Below are positions 11,394 to 22,724 of a DNA stretch of 64,000 bases, one piece after another; positions within the stretch are counted from its first letter, which is position 1; each line of letters begins with the position of its first letter. The notes below the pieces were generated by a model. That model searched no databases. It was given only the letters and a program-made list of their open reading frames with translations, and had not been told where the DNA came from. Position numbers and translations under genes: made by a program. Where the stretch lies: NCBI GenBank assembly GCA_022606425.2, contig JAHDVF020000068.1:682001-746000 (forward strand). The letters are read 5' to 3'. This DNA is from Lepidostoma basale (Eukaryota; Arthropoda; Insecta; Trichoptera; Lepidostomatidae).

Positions 11394-11719
11394 TGGCACA
11401 AACACCCGTAAAGCCTATCATCTGGCGTCCTAGGTGCGAGCCTGGTGATATCTTGTCAATCAACATGACAGGTGGAAGACGAATGGCGAATCTCTTGCGC
11501 CTTAAAATGACGAAAGCAATCCAGCTAAAGAAGGAAAAAAAACTCTGATCCTTCAGGGTGGGATTAGGTAAGAGGCTGATAACCCATTTACTTTAATACG
11601 AAATCAGATACTGAGCATCAGACAAGGAATGGAAACCGGATTAGAACTTTGCAAACGGAAAATAGAGTTGAGAATTGGAACATGGAATATTGTTTAAAAC
11701 TTTACAGAATTAGAGGATC

Positions 11720-12260
11720 GCAGCAAAGCCGATATAGGTTGCAGGGCCATCGAAGAAGAAGAAACTGTCGTTTTCGAGACTGCATGGGTTCTACGCACTT
11801 CTTCTTCTTCTTCAAGTGCCCTGTCGGGGCCCCCCAACGTTGGCGATCACCTCGGCGAACCTGTCCCTGTCCTGCGCCGCTCGGAACAGCTCCTACGCAC
11901 TAACAGGTAAAATTATGTATATTACCGGTGTCGCAGATAATAATTGTCTGGGACAAACAAATATCAGTTCTTCTTCATCACAGTTTAGGTCGTATGACCT
12001 GTTTGTGACGGTGGGCTGTCCTGGGATGATGATGTCCAACAGTCTCCATCTCTTTGGCGGCCTTCCTGGTAATCTCTTGCTGCTCGGGTTTTCATCTTTA
12101 ACAATTTTTGCAATTCTTGTATTCTCCATGCGGTCCACGTGGTCTCTCAAAATGCGCCTTCTGCTTCTTCCTCATCGTATTATGTCCTCAACACCACCTT
12201 AACGTTTCATTTCTGATCCGATCTGTGAGGGTTTTGCCTGCGATAGAGCGAAGGGTTACA
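11720..12260 (-). mobile_element. RTE-c LINE 3' fragment, minus strand, beside a plus-strand LINE 3' stub
   Basis: The minus strand encodes MRDHVDRMENTRIAKIVK and LPGRPPKRWR, with a (GAA)n tail at its 3' end near 11797-11815 and a VIANVGG-type terminal block. A 50-bp plus-strand 3' end of another family (gcagggccatcgaagaagaa) precedes it. Confidence 0.7.
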
Positions 12261-12429
12261 CGACATGAATCCGATACCTCCATCTTCAGGTGTAAAAATA
12301 TAATAAAAACTAAACAAAGAAAGACTAATATAAAAACACATTTAAAATTTGATACAATAATTCAAATTTAAAAATTAACCTGGCTTATTTGTTATACTAT
12401 TTGGGACATTTTTTTATTATTTAATTTAG

Positions 12430-13331
12430 AGCTGAAAGGTGCAAAAATGGAAGGTGTGTCAGTAAGCTGTTTGTTGTATGCGGACGACGCTGTGCTACTT
12501 GCAGACAACGAGCACGAACTGCAAGCCCTGGTGTCTAGTATGTATGAGGTATGCAAGCGATACGATTTGATGATGAATGTGAATAAGTCTAAGGTAATGA
12601 TTTTCGAAAAAGAAGGAAGCATGACATTCTGCAACATTAGTGTAAACGGTGAAAATCTGGAACAAGTGGATGAATTTGTTTATTTAGGAAGTATGTTTAC
12701 AAAGGATGGGAGGGTGGAGAAGGATATTGAAAGAAGGGTTGGGGCAGGCAACAGAATGCACAACAGGTGCACTTAAAGTTGTCATCGCAAACAAAAGCCT
12801 ATCCAAAAAAGCTAAGATGGCAGTGCACAATGGTATTCGTGTGCCGACCCTTATGTATGGAAGTGAAGCATGGAACTGGCAAAAGAAGGATGAAACTAGA
12901 ATAAATGCAGTAGAAATGAGATCTCTTAGACGAATGTGTGGCAAATCTGTTTATGATAGAGTGACAAATGCAAGTATAAGAAGTGAATATGGTGCGAATG
13001 AAAGTGTTATGAACAAAATAAGGAAAGGGTCATTAAGATGGTTTGGACACATGGAAAGAATGAGTGAAGACAGAATGGTAAAGAAGGTATATGTAAACGG
13101 CGTGAACGGAGCTAGAAATAAAGGAAGGCCGAGGAAAACGTGGCACGATCAAATCAATCAAATATTGAATGTCGGTCACGTGAGGAGTCGGAAAAATCGA
13201 CGTGCGTGCATGACAAGATGTATGAATGTAGAGGAATCGAGAGACGTATGTCAGGACAGAACAGTGTGGCGTTCCATTCTTTCTGCCTACCCCTCCGGGG
13301 AGACGGCGTGATGGTGAGTTACTTAGTTAGT
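12430..13331 (+). mobile_element. RTE-a LINE fragment with reverse-transcriptase YADD box
   Basis: One of the two longest RTE-a copies here, about 900 bp. The first frame (12447-12776) has SVSCLLYADDAVLLADNEHE (reverse-transcriptase catalytic box), MMNVNKSKVM, ENLEQVDEFVYLGSMFTKDG and DIERRVGAGNR. A one-base frameshift near 12760 moves into the second frame (12706-13311), covering ANKSLSKKAKMAVHNG through SAYPSGETA. The (TTAG)-type tail follows. It is a pseudogene: the endonuclease and N-terminal reverse transcriptase are missing. Confidence 0.88.
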
Positions 13332-13399
13332 TTTTAGTTTTGTACACATCTCTGACTGCCTCCAACCACTTAATATGTTTTTTTGGATCGTGAGAAAAT

Positions 13400-13600
13400 C
13401 AGTGTAACTCGTCTGTCTCGACCGAATTTAAGATTTCGTTGCAGTCTGCATCTTCTGGCTAGTTATGTTGATATTATTATTAATAAATAAATCATAGATA
13501 TTATTTTAGTTAACTACCCTGAAGATGGAGACTGCAACGATCTCCGAAACGTCGGTCAAGAATGACGAGCTACGCAGATTTCCTCAAGATTAAAAATAAT
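13400..13600. mobile_element. Penelope-type element remnant with inverted ends
   Basis: The plus strand at about 13515-13560 carries 'ctgaagatggagactgcaac', then 'gatctccgaaacgtcggtc'. A diverged inverted copy lies at about 13420-13460 (gaccgaatttaagatttcg and 'cagtctgcatcttctgg'). Stem-GAAAC-GTC architecture and inverted terminal copies are typical of Penelope-like elements. No coding part is left. Confidence 0.45.
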
Positions 13601-13999
13601 AATACTAACAACCGTGAAAATCTACGCAATTAAGTAGTTTAATGTATTTTTAAAATTAAAGTATGCTTTACCAAAATATTTTCAAATAATTATGTTTTTG
13701 AATCCAAAAGGGTTGATACGCAAATTTCAAAAATCACACCACTTTTAAGCAAACCGAGTCCGGAGTGGGCGGACTCTTCTCACTCACCCCCTATCCACCC
13801 CCTCATGAATATGCACACATGTTTCCTTTCGCCACTTTCCACAATTATTTCACACCCAAGAACCCTTCGTCCCGTCATCGTCACACGGGGTTGCTTTATT
13901 CAGTTTTAAATCACATTTGCGAAATTTAAATTTTCACGCGCTTAACTAGGGATAAATATTTTTTTAACATCGCGTTTAAGCCGAAATAATGACTTCTTA

Positions 14000-14250
14000 C
14001 CAGAAGCAGTCTTCTTATTTTTGTTCCCCCAACGTTGGCGATCACTGCAGCAAAGCCATCTCTGTCCTGCGCCATTTGGAACAGGTTCTGGACTCTGGTC
14101 ATTCCTGTCCAATATTTAATGTTCCACAGCCAGGAAAACTGCCTTCTACCAACTCCCCGACGTCGCTCTACCTTAACCATTATATCACTCGAAGGAGGTG
14201 GTATTTTTCTTCCCTTAGCACATGACCCAAATATGAGACCTTTGTAACTT
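14000..14250 (-). mobile_element. LINE C-terminal fragment (RVQNLFQMAQDRDGF type)
   Basis: The minus-strand frame at 13926-14180 contains RRRGVGRRQFSWLWNIKYW and RVQNLFQMAQDRDGFAAVIA then NVGG, a terminal block of an RTE-like family. Truncated at both ends. Confidence 0.6.
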
Positions 14251-14281
14251 TCACACTCGACAACAGCTCTGTTTTGTGTTA

Positions 14282-14582
14282 ACTAACTAACTAACTAACT
14301 AACCATCACGTCGTCTCCCCGAAGGGGTAGGCAGAAAGAATGGACTGCCACACTTTTCTTTCCCGACATATTTCTCTCGAATCCTCAACATTCATACATT
14401 GTGTCATGCACGCGCGTCGATTTCTCTGACTCCAAACATGGCCGACATTCAATATTTGATTTATTTGATCGTGCCACGTTTTCCTCGGTCTTCCTCTATT
14501 TCTGATACCATTTACATCATTAACATATATTTTTTTTACCATTCTTTCTTCATTCATTCTTTCCATATGTCAAAACCATCTT
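14282..14582 (-). mobile_element. RTE-a LINE 3' fragment, minus strand
   Basis: The tail reads (TAAC)n at its left end. The minus-strand frame at 14306-14566 gives MERMNEERMVKKIYVNDVNG, GRPRKTWHDQINQI and SAYPFGETT. 5'-truncated; no endonuclease. Confidence 0.85.
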
Positions 14583-14689
14583 AACTAACTACGAGTATAT
14601 TGTACGAGTATACTCGTATATTGATTTATATTTGTGGCAGTATCTATTTGGCCTTACTTTATTTTTTCTAAGTGTTTTTTTTTCTTCCT

Positions 14690-16060
14690 AATATATTATT
14701 CGTGATTGTAAACTGTTTATTTAAAAAAAAAAAATTGTATCACAATTATATTTTTATTTTTCGCGACAGCTGTTTCGTCAACCTAGTGTATTTGTCCCTA
14801 TGTCAATTTGAATAATTTCTTTGATATAATTTTGAAGTTCTTGCTGGAGTTGAGTTAGGTACCTCATTATTTTAATTAACCCTTAACGTACCGTGTTCAA
14901 AACAAAACGCTCGCTCCCATGTGGTCAATTCAGTTTACCGCTAACTTTATCTAAATATCAAGCATATGACTCGATGAATCAAAATTTAATTTATGTCATC
15001 TTGTAGGGAATTTCATTAGGAATAGATCGATATCTATAACATACATGGATTATTTGAAAAACATATCATTATTATTTTTTTTCTGGAACCATGCGATTTC
15101 TGATATGGAATGCGTCACAGCATACGAGCAACTGGCACCAAGTATAAACTTGTCTCGCTCCGTGGCGCCGCGCCGGCCGGCGGGGCGAGACTTTACGAGA
15201 TTTTACGTATGATAAAGGCACCTAGGCAAAATGTATAGTACGTTCAAGACAACGAGTACGTATTAATATTTGTCCCTTTTGGTAAAGTGTTAATATTTTC
15301 ACAGTTCTGATATTATTAAGTTGCGTGCTGCGTTTCCGTCCACAGTCGGTATTATTACGTACCTATGAAAAGGCCAAACATATAATTTATAATACGTTCA
15401 AAACAGCGAGTAAGTATTTGTCACTTTTGATCAAGTTGTAAATATTAGCAAAACAAATTCTACCCTAACACGAATGAACGTGAGGGCAGTCTTAGAAAAT
15501 ATTTTTTTTTGGGATGAAGGAAGTAATTTTTTGCTTTTTTTTTATTACGAAATATTGAGAACACTTCAATGGAGGATTACAATTTTTTTTATAATATTAG
15601 GGTCCATAGGTTTTAAGAAAATCAACTTTAAATTGGCAGTGGAAACTATATTGACCACATGGCAACGCGACGGTTAAAAGAACGGTTAGTTACTATTGAT
15701 AGGAGAACATATTAAAGGGGGGAAAATAGCAATAATAATAATATTAATAATAATAATAATAATAATAATTAAAAAAAAAGTAATAATCGTAATAAGGAAC
15801 AATACACACAATAAATAGTTAAAAACGTTGAATCTTAATTAATTAAAGACGATAAACATTATAAAGAAGTTATTTTAAACAAATTTTAAAAAATTCAAAA
15901 CCATTTTTTTTAATTAGCAAATTTAAATAAATGACGAATATTTGACTGTTCATATATTATTGTAACACCTGATGGTGTCAACATAGGTTGACGAAACAGC
16001 TGTCACGAAAAATAAAAATACAATTGTGATACATAAAACAAAGTTTTTTTTATTTAGCAG
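14690..16060. mobile_element. Penelope-type element remnant with inverted terminal copies
   Basis: Inverted ends: about 14740-14800 (minus sense, 'gacagctgtttcgtcaacct') and about 15965-16040 (plus sense, 'ggttgacgaaacagctgtca'). The block 'tttgaagttcttgctggagt' at 14830-14850 recurs near 38606, marking a second copy. The interior is AT-rich with (AAT)n at 15728-15770 and no long frame. The bend of a stem, GAAAC and GTC is described under findings. Confidence 0.5.
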
Positions 16061-16499
16061 TTTATAATGCTAAATTTTAATATTATAGTTTTTCGGCCAA
16101 AACAATGGACTATATGTTATTGATATCGCTGTATGTTACCCTAAGTAAATAATGAAATAAATAAATCTAGTTTTTTTTTAATCTAGTCATATTAATTTTT
16201 CGTATGAAGCCTTAAATTACTGCCACAAATTAAATATTTGTGGTGTGAAATTTTTAAAAACAATAATACACTTTTAATATTTGTATCTAAACCACTTTAT
16301 TTGTTAACACCAACCGGTTTCGCTCCCACCGGAGCTTCGTCGGGGTGAGAGCATAAACCAAATATAAAATCAAGGGACAACAAGTGAAGAAAGAAATATA
16401 AAATGGAGGGGAGAAAGAGGAGTAGGAGAAAGTGTGCGCGAGGACGAATAGGATGTTAGAACGGTGAGTCATGATCATTAGGGAATTAAAAAAAATTTA

Positions 16500-16592
16500 A
16501 TCGAGAGAAGTATGTCAGGAAAGAACAGTGCGGTGGTCCATTATTTCTGCCTACCCCTTCGGGGAGACGGGGTGATGATTAGATGGTTAGTA
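16500..16592 (+). mobile_element. RTE-a LINE terminal stub
   Basis: About 90 bp of the RTE-a 3' end (tatgtcaggaaagaacagtg to 'cggggagacggggtgatgat'), abutting AT-rich unique sequence. Confidence 0.7.
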
Positions 16593-16837
16593 CCTACCCT
16601 GTTAAATTCGTTTTCCATTTTCAAATGCATCGAATATTCAACAACTGCGCGGCTGTTTACGAGCGAGGCAGACTAACCACGGTTGGTTCTGCGGGAAAAG
16701 CTCGCCACCGGCTGCTTAGCTGTAATAATTAATTACTATTGAAGCGGATTGCACCCACTAACACTCCATTTGTTAACTGAAAGCAAAACAAATTTAACTG
16801 ATGTACTTAGGAAATTGAAAATAACTTTAAGAATCAA

Positions 16838-17235
16838 TTGTATCTCAATAGAGACGAAGATGCAAATTGGAAACAGAATATGGATGGGTTAAGCGCACAC
16901 TTTATGTAATACAACATTCCCATTCCACCTTTTTTCTTATGACCACCATGTTTGACAAATTTTTCGAAGTTGTATATATGTTAATCTGTAAGACCACCTT
17001 TTACACGGTAGTTTTTGCAATCTGCACACTAACGCCATCTATGAAGATTGTATTTTTTTAAGCATTAAGCAGAAGATCTTTTCAACGCAATGTGAAAGGC
17101 TACCGCCATTTAGCGCATTGCTAGAAACCGCCTGGAGATGTCACTCCAATCTATATGCTATAAATTTTTTTTTACCACTTTTTTTTTTTACAACATTTTG
17201 AATGTATACAAATACTTGTAGACGAATTTCACTTG
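16838..17235 (-). repeat. REP-A repeat, reverse orientation
   Basis: The reverse complement of the copy at 1-530, starting with 'attgtatctcaatagagacg' and ending near 'gaatgtatacaaatacttgt'. Part of the core is deleted (the 'gacaggtcata' segment is missing). Confidence 0.7.
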
Positions 17236-17459
17236 TAGATGATTTCTAATTTTTCAATTTTGTTTAATTTATTGTTATCGTTAATTGTGTGTAGAAATTT
17301 TGTGTCTTTTTTATCGAAACTATGGTCAAACATTTCGTGTTTTTTAATTATTCGTGTATTAAACAAAGTTATTTTCAGTTTCCTAAGTATATTATTATAC
17401 TATGGAATTCCACAGTGTTAATGCCTTAGCGTTCAATAAGTTAAATTTAACTGAATCTA

Positions 17460-18110
17460 TTAAAACAATAATGTTCCATTATTCGAAAATATAATTGCCA
17501 TCATCATTGGTAACATCTTCTCATCTATTTTGTAAATTTTCAATACCCCTTTTATAGTGATATTATAGTATTGAATTAAAATATCTGATGAGGTTATTTT
17601 CAACATCATTTCAACAGTATTCCATGGATCGAAATAGATGATAATCAGACGGAGCAAGATCTGGTGAATATGGAGGGTGAGACATAACATTCCACTTTGA
17701 GTCTTTGACTTCTGTCGTTAATTTCTCATGTTATTGTTTAACAGGTTTTAATAACTCGAAGTGAATTATACCTCGAATATACCACCATACGCACAAAATT
17801 ACCCTTTTTAGTGTTAATTTTGGCTTTTCTGTCGGAATGGGTGTTAGATTTTGCTAAAGCCATTGTTTTTTCGCCTTACATTATCATAAATCATCCACTT
17901 TTCGCACCTTGTTACAAGTTGTGGCAAAAAACGGTGGGTTCTTTGTTAGCGGCGGATAGCTCGGGCAACATCCAAATACCCATCTTAAGCACTTTCCCAA
18001 TCCTGTTTAAATAAAACTGCACTATAAATCAGGAAGATCCAAGTTTCTGGCTTTATTCTTCAATAGTTTAAAGTGGATCGGACGCAAACTGCTTCAAACC
18101 TGACCGTTTC
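17460..18110 (-). pseudogene. mariner-family transposase relic
   Basis: Read on the minus strand: a helix-turn-helix-side block LNRIGKVLKMGIWMLPELSA at about 17940-18015, then after stops the C-terminal catalytic-side block MSHPPYSPDLAPSDYHLFRS at about 17620-17690. The H-P-P-Y-S-P-D-L-A-P-S-D motif contains the second conserved Asp of mariner transposases. Several stops and a deletion make it dead. Confidence 0.75.
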
Positions 18111-18359
18111 GAAATAATGACTTAATTCCTGGTCCACCTAATAAGTATAAACGTATTTTTAGTACCAGTTTGATTATTTTATAAAATAACTAGCTGTACC
18201 CAGCCATGCTTTGCTGTGGCTCATTCTGGTTAAATAGAAAATGTTCCTAATTATGGTGTAATGTTCCTCATTCTAGACCACCGGCCTAAGTTCAAACCAG
18301 TCTCGTCCCACTCGGTTTTGTACCCAGGTTCAACCGGTCCCCATCCAAGACAAACATCC

Positions 18360-18545
18360 AGGACCTTAGCTGTAATATTTTATTGCATCCACCTTATTCT
18401 TTGGACTTGGCACCGAGCGACTATCACTTGTTTTGCTCTTAAGAAATGCAATTAAGGAATTAAGGAGGATGAACTGAAATCAGGTTTCTCGAAGTTCTTC
18501 AAATATGTACTAAAAGCAGTTTATGAGAGATTATTATTTACTTAA
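18360..18545 (+). pseudogene. mariner-family transposase C-terminal relic
   Basis: The plus strand reads ILLHPPYSLDLAPSDYHLFC with a stop soon after. A short decayed mariner piece in the opposite orientation to the relic at 17460. Confidence 0.65.
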
Positions 18546-19920
18546 AGGTTTTTGTATTATAACCAGCTATGCTATACATTTCAGAATGCTGGGCTGTAAG
18601 AGGAATGGATGCTGCGTGTCGCTGGGTAAGTTAAAAACACTTTTATTTTTATTTTGATCGTGAATTTTTTATTTATAGGCATGACAATTTTCATAGATAA
18701 AGAGAGTATATACATACATTTATGTGGTACCTATTTATTACACATTTACATAGGTAACTACCGGCAAATAACATTGCACTAAATTTGAAAATATGATACA
18801 ATATTTATTTTATAGGAAATTGTTATCAGACCAAAAGCTATTGCTCCCCCAAAATACAACACGGAAATGAAATAAATATGAAAATATCGTGTACAAGACA
18901 TTTAAATAAAATATTACAATGGGTTATCTAAAAAAAAGCACATCAAAAAAAGAACTTACATATAAATGTTATTGGGGTATTTGGGTTTAAGCGTATTTAA
19001 ATAATGTTTAAAATCTATCATTTTCTACAATATATAATTTATAAATAACATTCACTGACGTTGTACTAACAAGCTTAGAACTTTATTTCTAGTATTTTTT
19101 TTCTAATTGAATAGTTATATTTAAATAGTAAAACATTAACTAGAGAAATTTTATTACTAAAACGTTTATATATTACATTAATTCATAGTTATATATACAA
19201 AACACTAAAGATAATATTTGTGTACAATTAAAAAGAATGAAAACGCCTGTTTTCTAGAAGTTTTATTGTATTTTACGTAAATTACAATTTTGCCTTTCTA
19301 TGGCATTATCAAATGACATTTGATAGCTGCTCCTTGCGAACGTTCCAGAAACACCAAGCTGCGTATTTATAACATCATCATCAAGCCAGTGGTGGCATGT
19401 GGTTCTGAGTCATGGACAAAGACTCTACAGTTTTACTAATAGAAATCGTCATGTTATATTTTTTGGATGTGAAGTGGAATTAGTAGAGCATTCTCTGAAG
19501 GTCGTCTTCATCTTCTGCTAGTATTGCAGCGTCATCAGCACTATATCAACTATAATACTCAGTAAATAAATACTTTTATGACAGTTTTAAAGTGTATATA
19601 TATATATAATATTAATTATGCTTTATACAGGTAGATATAACTAGTTACATAATTTGAATAAAATATAGCAAAAGTCGACTAATAAAATAAAATGTATTAA
19701 TATTTATCACTTTGATTAGCCATGAATAAATTTATTAACATTTAAACCTTATATACAACATTATGTTTTTGTTTCTTAAATATTGATGTAAAACTCCTTA
19801 TTCAATATTAATTAAAACGTTTGGTAATACATTAACAGGGCAAAATATGTTATTTACCTAAAATATAATGTAATAAAACAAGGAATAAATGTAAGGTAGA
19901 TGGTTTAATTCATAAGTACT
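18546..19920. other. AT-rich gene-free stretch
   Basis: Mostly low-complexity AT. A MITE-B arm (ttttctagaagttttattgt, near 19251) and a short LINE scrap near 19380 are present. A 41-nt segment at 18585-18625 is bracketed by a good acceptor (acatttcag) and donor (gtaagt), but it has no recognisable coding content. Confidence 0.5.
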
Positions 19921-19959
19921 TAGCTGTGCTGGAGGGTGTAGGTCTTTTTGTTCCCGACA

Positions 19960-20110
19960 GATATCTCCGTATCTCCTAATAATGCCGGTGGGAAGAGCAA
20001 TTAGGGTGCTGAACAAGATTACCTCGGAGATCAACGTCTTTCATATTAGTGAAAGTACGTGCAGAAGAAAAATACTCTTAACTTTAGAGAGTATTTTGTC
20101 TTCCTAAAGT
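19960..20110 (+). mobile_element. jockey/CR1-like LINE 3' scrap
   Basis: Shares 'gtgggaagagcaattagggt' and following bases with the 3' end of the element at 9700-10395. The inverted copy near 30985-31120 has the same segment. Confidence 0.5.
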
Positions 20111-20227
20111 TGAACCATCTCTCATAAGTTCCTGATTCTTTACACTTTCTCAAATATATGCCTTAAACTGTAATTATGTTTGTAATATCTTTTGAGTGAA
20201 TAAATAAACTGATAAAATAAAGTAAAA

Positions 20228-20540
20228 TTAAAAAAGGACCCCTGAGATGGTTTGTAGATATTCTATAATGTATTAGCGAATGGACTAGAGAAGAATGGTG
20301 AAAATGTTGTATACAAGCAGTGTGAGGGGAAAAAGAAGCCGCGGAAGACCAAGATGGCATGACTAAATTAATTGAATACTGATAAACGGCCACATTCGAA
20401 GTCGGAAAAATCGACGAGCGTGAATGTTACGATGTATGAATGTGGAGGAATCTAGAGTGGTATGTCAGGACAGAGCAGCATGACGGTCCATCCTCTCTGC
20501 CTATCCTTCCATGGAAACTATGTAATGATTAGTTAGTTAT
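20228..20540 (+). mobile_element. old RTE-type LINE 3' fragment
   Basis: Diverged copy with 'ggacccctgagatggtttg', a G-R-P-R-like segment, and the terminal 'atccttccatggaaac' replacing the usual 'cctccggggagac'. Many stops. Confidence 0.7.
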
Positions 20541-20569
20541 AATATAACTTTTATAAAACAGCCTTTTTC

Positions 20570-20880
20570 TTCAATAATTTTAATTGGTAATTTCTACGTT
20601 TTCGAGTAGTTTTATTTTATTTTATAGGCATTACATACCTCGTCTTGCTAAGTCATTATCAAATTACCTTTGATAATGACTAAGGTCCAGTTAAAATCCA
20701 GCTTTTTTCGACCAAATCAACCGAGTTTGGCAGCGAGCTGCCTAAACCGGTCGAATACACAAACAGTAGTGGATTTTAAGTTATACATTTTAAAAAGATT
20801 GACCACTTAGATGTGATTCATATTAATTATTTAATATGAATTTTTACATCATTGTTCAAGAAACAATAAAAATTATTACT
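20570..20880. repeat. MITE-B copy
   Basis: Contains 'ggcattacatacctcgtctt', then 'gctaagtcattatcaaatta' and its inverted partner, and ends with 'gttcaagaaacaataaaa'. A Penelope-type piece (ggcagcgagctgcctaaacc) lies inside near 20720. Confidence 0.55.
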
Positions 20881-20939
20881 AGTAAATATTGATAAAAAAA
20901 TTATCTTTATTTATTTGTATTAGCGATCTAAGATTAAAA

Positions 20940-20945
20940 TTTATT
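20940..20945 (-). terminator. candidate poly(A) signal for the minus-strand gene at 21.1-22.5 kb
   Basis: AATAAA on the minus strand, about 150 nt beyond the stop codon at 21095-21097. A second AATAAA lies at 20906-20911. Confidence 0.5.
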
Positions 20946-21094
20946 CGACATATCGTTTTAAAAGAGTGTTAACAAGTAATGGATTATATTTAACTATTTA
21001 AATATCTATATTAAATATATCATACATTTGATTACGTTTGATTAGCATATTTATAATATTGCGAATAGTTTTAAAGACAGAAATATTTTATAGA

Positions 21095-22531
21095 TTAATC
21101 GGCGCGTTGCTCACCCAACACTTCCACATCACTCGAGGAGTCTCTTCCTTCCTCGCTGAATTCCTCCTCGTTCCCTTTCGTTCCTGAACCCCTTTTCCCG
21201 GTTTTCACGTAGTCCACAACGAGCTCCAAGCCTATAAGCGCTCTTAAATCTTTCCTTCTCTTTCGTTTTGTCTCAGACGAGTCGGAGTCGTTGGCGCCGT
21301 CCAAATCTTCGCTGATTTCCTCTTCCGCTTTTTCCCTCCCTTCTTCCTTTGTGTTGTCTTTCGAGTGATTTGACAAATCGCCGTAAATACGTTTAAGGTT
21401 TTGCATCACGTAATGGGTGCTCGTTGTGTTTTTGTCGCAAGCGCTCCTCTCGTGCATTTTCACATCGGCGTCATCATAATACTTCATGTTGAATTTGTTA
21501 CTTCCGTTGTGGCACAGATTAATGGGAAACAACTTCCCGTTGGCCTCTCGCGGTCTAGGCACAGAGAACGCCGACACGTGGCGCGTAGGTTTTGCCACAT
21601 CTTTGAATTCCGAATTGTTGTTCTCGCTTCCTAACAATAACTGAGAGCTTAAATCCGCTGGGGAGTTTTCCGCGTGTCCTGAAGCAGGGTTGACATTTAA
21701 GCTCAGATTCTGAGCTTCTTTTGTGTGCTTTCTGTCGTAAATGTGACCTGAAACGCGCAGATCTATAAAAAAGTTGAGCGGATCTATCCCGTAAGGAGGC
21801 GGATATAGGGGAGGGTACCATAAGGGTGGAGGTGGTGGTGGAAGAGCCAGCGTAGGAGGGGCTGATCCGGCTGGAGGCAGAATACCTCCAGGATACTTCT
21901 CTTCCTTCAAGTGCGTCTGAACGTCTACTTTAGGACTCTTTCTCATTTTGGACTGCAAATCCAACTCGGGCGACGCAGATTTATCTTCTGATTCAGATTT
22001 TTCAGAAAATTTAAAATTCGGCATGTGTCTCGAAAAATTACTTTTGTTGATAGTTAATTCTAACGGTTTTTCATACAGTTGCTGGTTCTTATTTACATCT
22101 GCAACTGGATCGGAATACTTCTCTTCGTAAGCGTGCTGTCTTTCTTCTTGAATTGGGATGCTCCTGTTGTTCCAAAGATCAGATCTATGGACCCAGTCTG
22201 GTTTTGTTTGAGTCCCTTCAAGCGGCGGAGACACTTTACTTTGATTCCAAGATCTCTTTCTTGATCTTCTGTGTCCAGGAGGCTGTGCGGCCTGCTGTCT
22301 GCTCGGTTCGTTGTTGTTCTTAGCGTGTACGAAGGACCGCAGCATCTCGCTGAAGAAGTAGGAGTGCGGGACGAGTGGCATGTTGTATAGATAAGGCGGA
22401 GTGGCTGCCAGGAGTCGGCTGACCAGCTCTGCGCTGCGAATGTCCCCGGGTCGTTCCACCGCGCCTGGTCCTCGAAGCCCCCCTGGACCTGGTGGTATTG
22501 GACCGGCCCCAGCGCCATTAGCTGCACTCAT
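21095..22531 (-). CDS. large uncharacterised exon: proline-rich, probably nuclear protein
   Basis: A single open frame of 478 codons, far longer than any other in the window and not repeat-derived. I do not recognise the protein. Seen in it: Gly/Pro-rich start (1-25); a hydrophobic, possibly helical block at 34-71 containing SAELVSRLLAATPPYLYN and SYFFSEMLRSFVHAK; a basic patch RRSRKRS (88-94); PLELTI (156-161), similar to short corepressor-binding motifs; a proline run with aromatics (219-248); PLNFFIDLRVSGHIYDRK (251-268); an acidic stretch; a basic KRKRRKD nuclear-localisation-like patch (422-428); then LIGLELVVDYVK and an acidic tail. These suggest a transcriptional regulator or cofactor. 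Just before the ATG, ttctaat and ttattttcag form a branch point and acceptor ending at 22537-22538, and an in-frame TAG lies further upstream. So this is either a 3' exon of a spliced gene or an exon whose ATG is the start. Confidence 0.75.
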   Translation of the reverse strand: MSAANGAGAGPIPPGPGGLRGPGAVERPGDIRSAELVSRLLAATPPYLYNMPLVPHSYFFSEMLRSFVHAKNNNEPSRQQAAQPPGHRRSRKRSWNQSKVSPPLEGTQTKPDWVHRSDLWNNRSIPIQEERQHAYEEKYSDPVADVNKNQQLYEKPLELTINKSNFSRHMPNFKFSEKSESEDKSASPELDLQSKMRKSPKVDVQTHLKEEKYPGGILPPAGSAPPTLALPPPPPPLWYPPLYPPPYGIDPLNFFIDLRVSGHIYDRKHTKEAQNLSLNVNPASGHAENSPADLSSQLLLGSENNNSEFKDVAKPTRHVSAFSVPRPREANGKLFPINLCHNGSNKFNMKYYDDADVKMHERSACDKNTTSTHYVMQNLKRIYGDLSNHSKDNTKEEGREKAEEEISEDLDGANDSDSSETKRKRRKDLRALIGLELVVDYVKTGKRGSGTKGNEEEFSEEGRDSSSDVEVLGEQRAD

Positions 22532-22566
22532 GGCACCTGAAAATAAGAGGCTCTCATTAGAATGAT
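22532..22566 (-). promoter_or_regulatory. candidate splice acceptor with branch point upstream of the 478-codon exon
   Basis: Minus strand: ctaat (branch-like) about 20 nt before cctcttattttcag, then gtgccATG. The spacing fits an insect 3' splice site. If it is used, the exon starts six bases before the ATG. Confidence 0.55.
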
Positions 22567-22724
22567 TTGAAATCTGTTTTCGTAGCTTCTCCTCCTTGCT
22601 CTAAACCCGAGTTCCCCAAAAAAATTTATCCTGTAGACCACATACTGATTTTTTATGATTTTTATTTTATTTGCCTCCTGCTTTCTATATACAAGTATTA
22701 TTTGTTAACAAATTCATACAGAAC

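Noticed and set aside
21401..21634. Plus-strand frame opposite the 478-codon exon
   Set aside because: Antisense shadow of the long minus-strand exon; no domain and no repeat partner.
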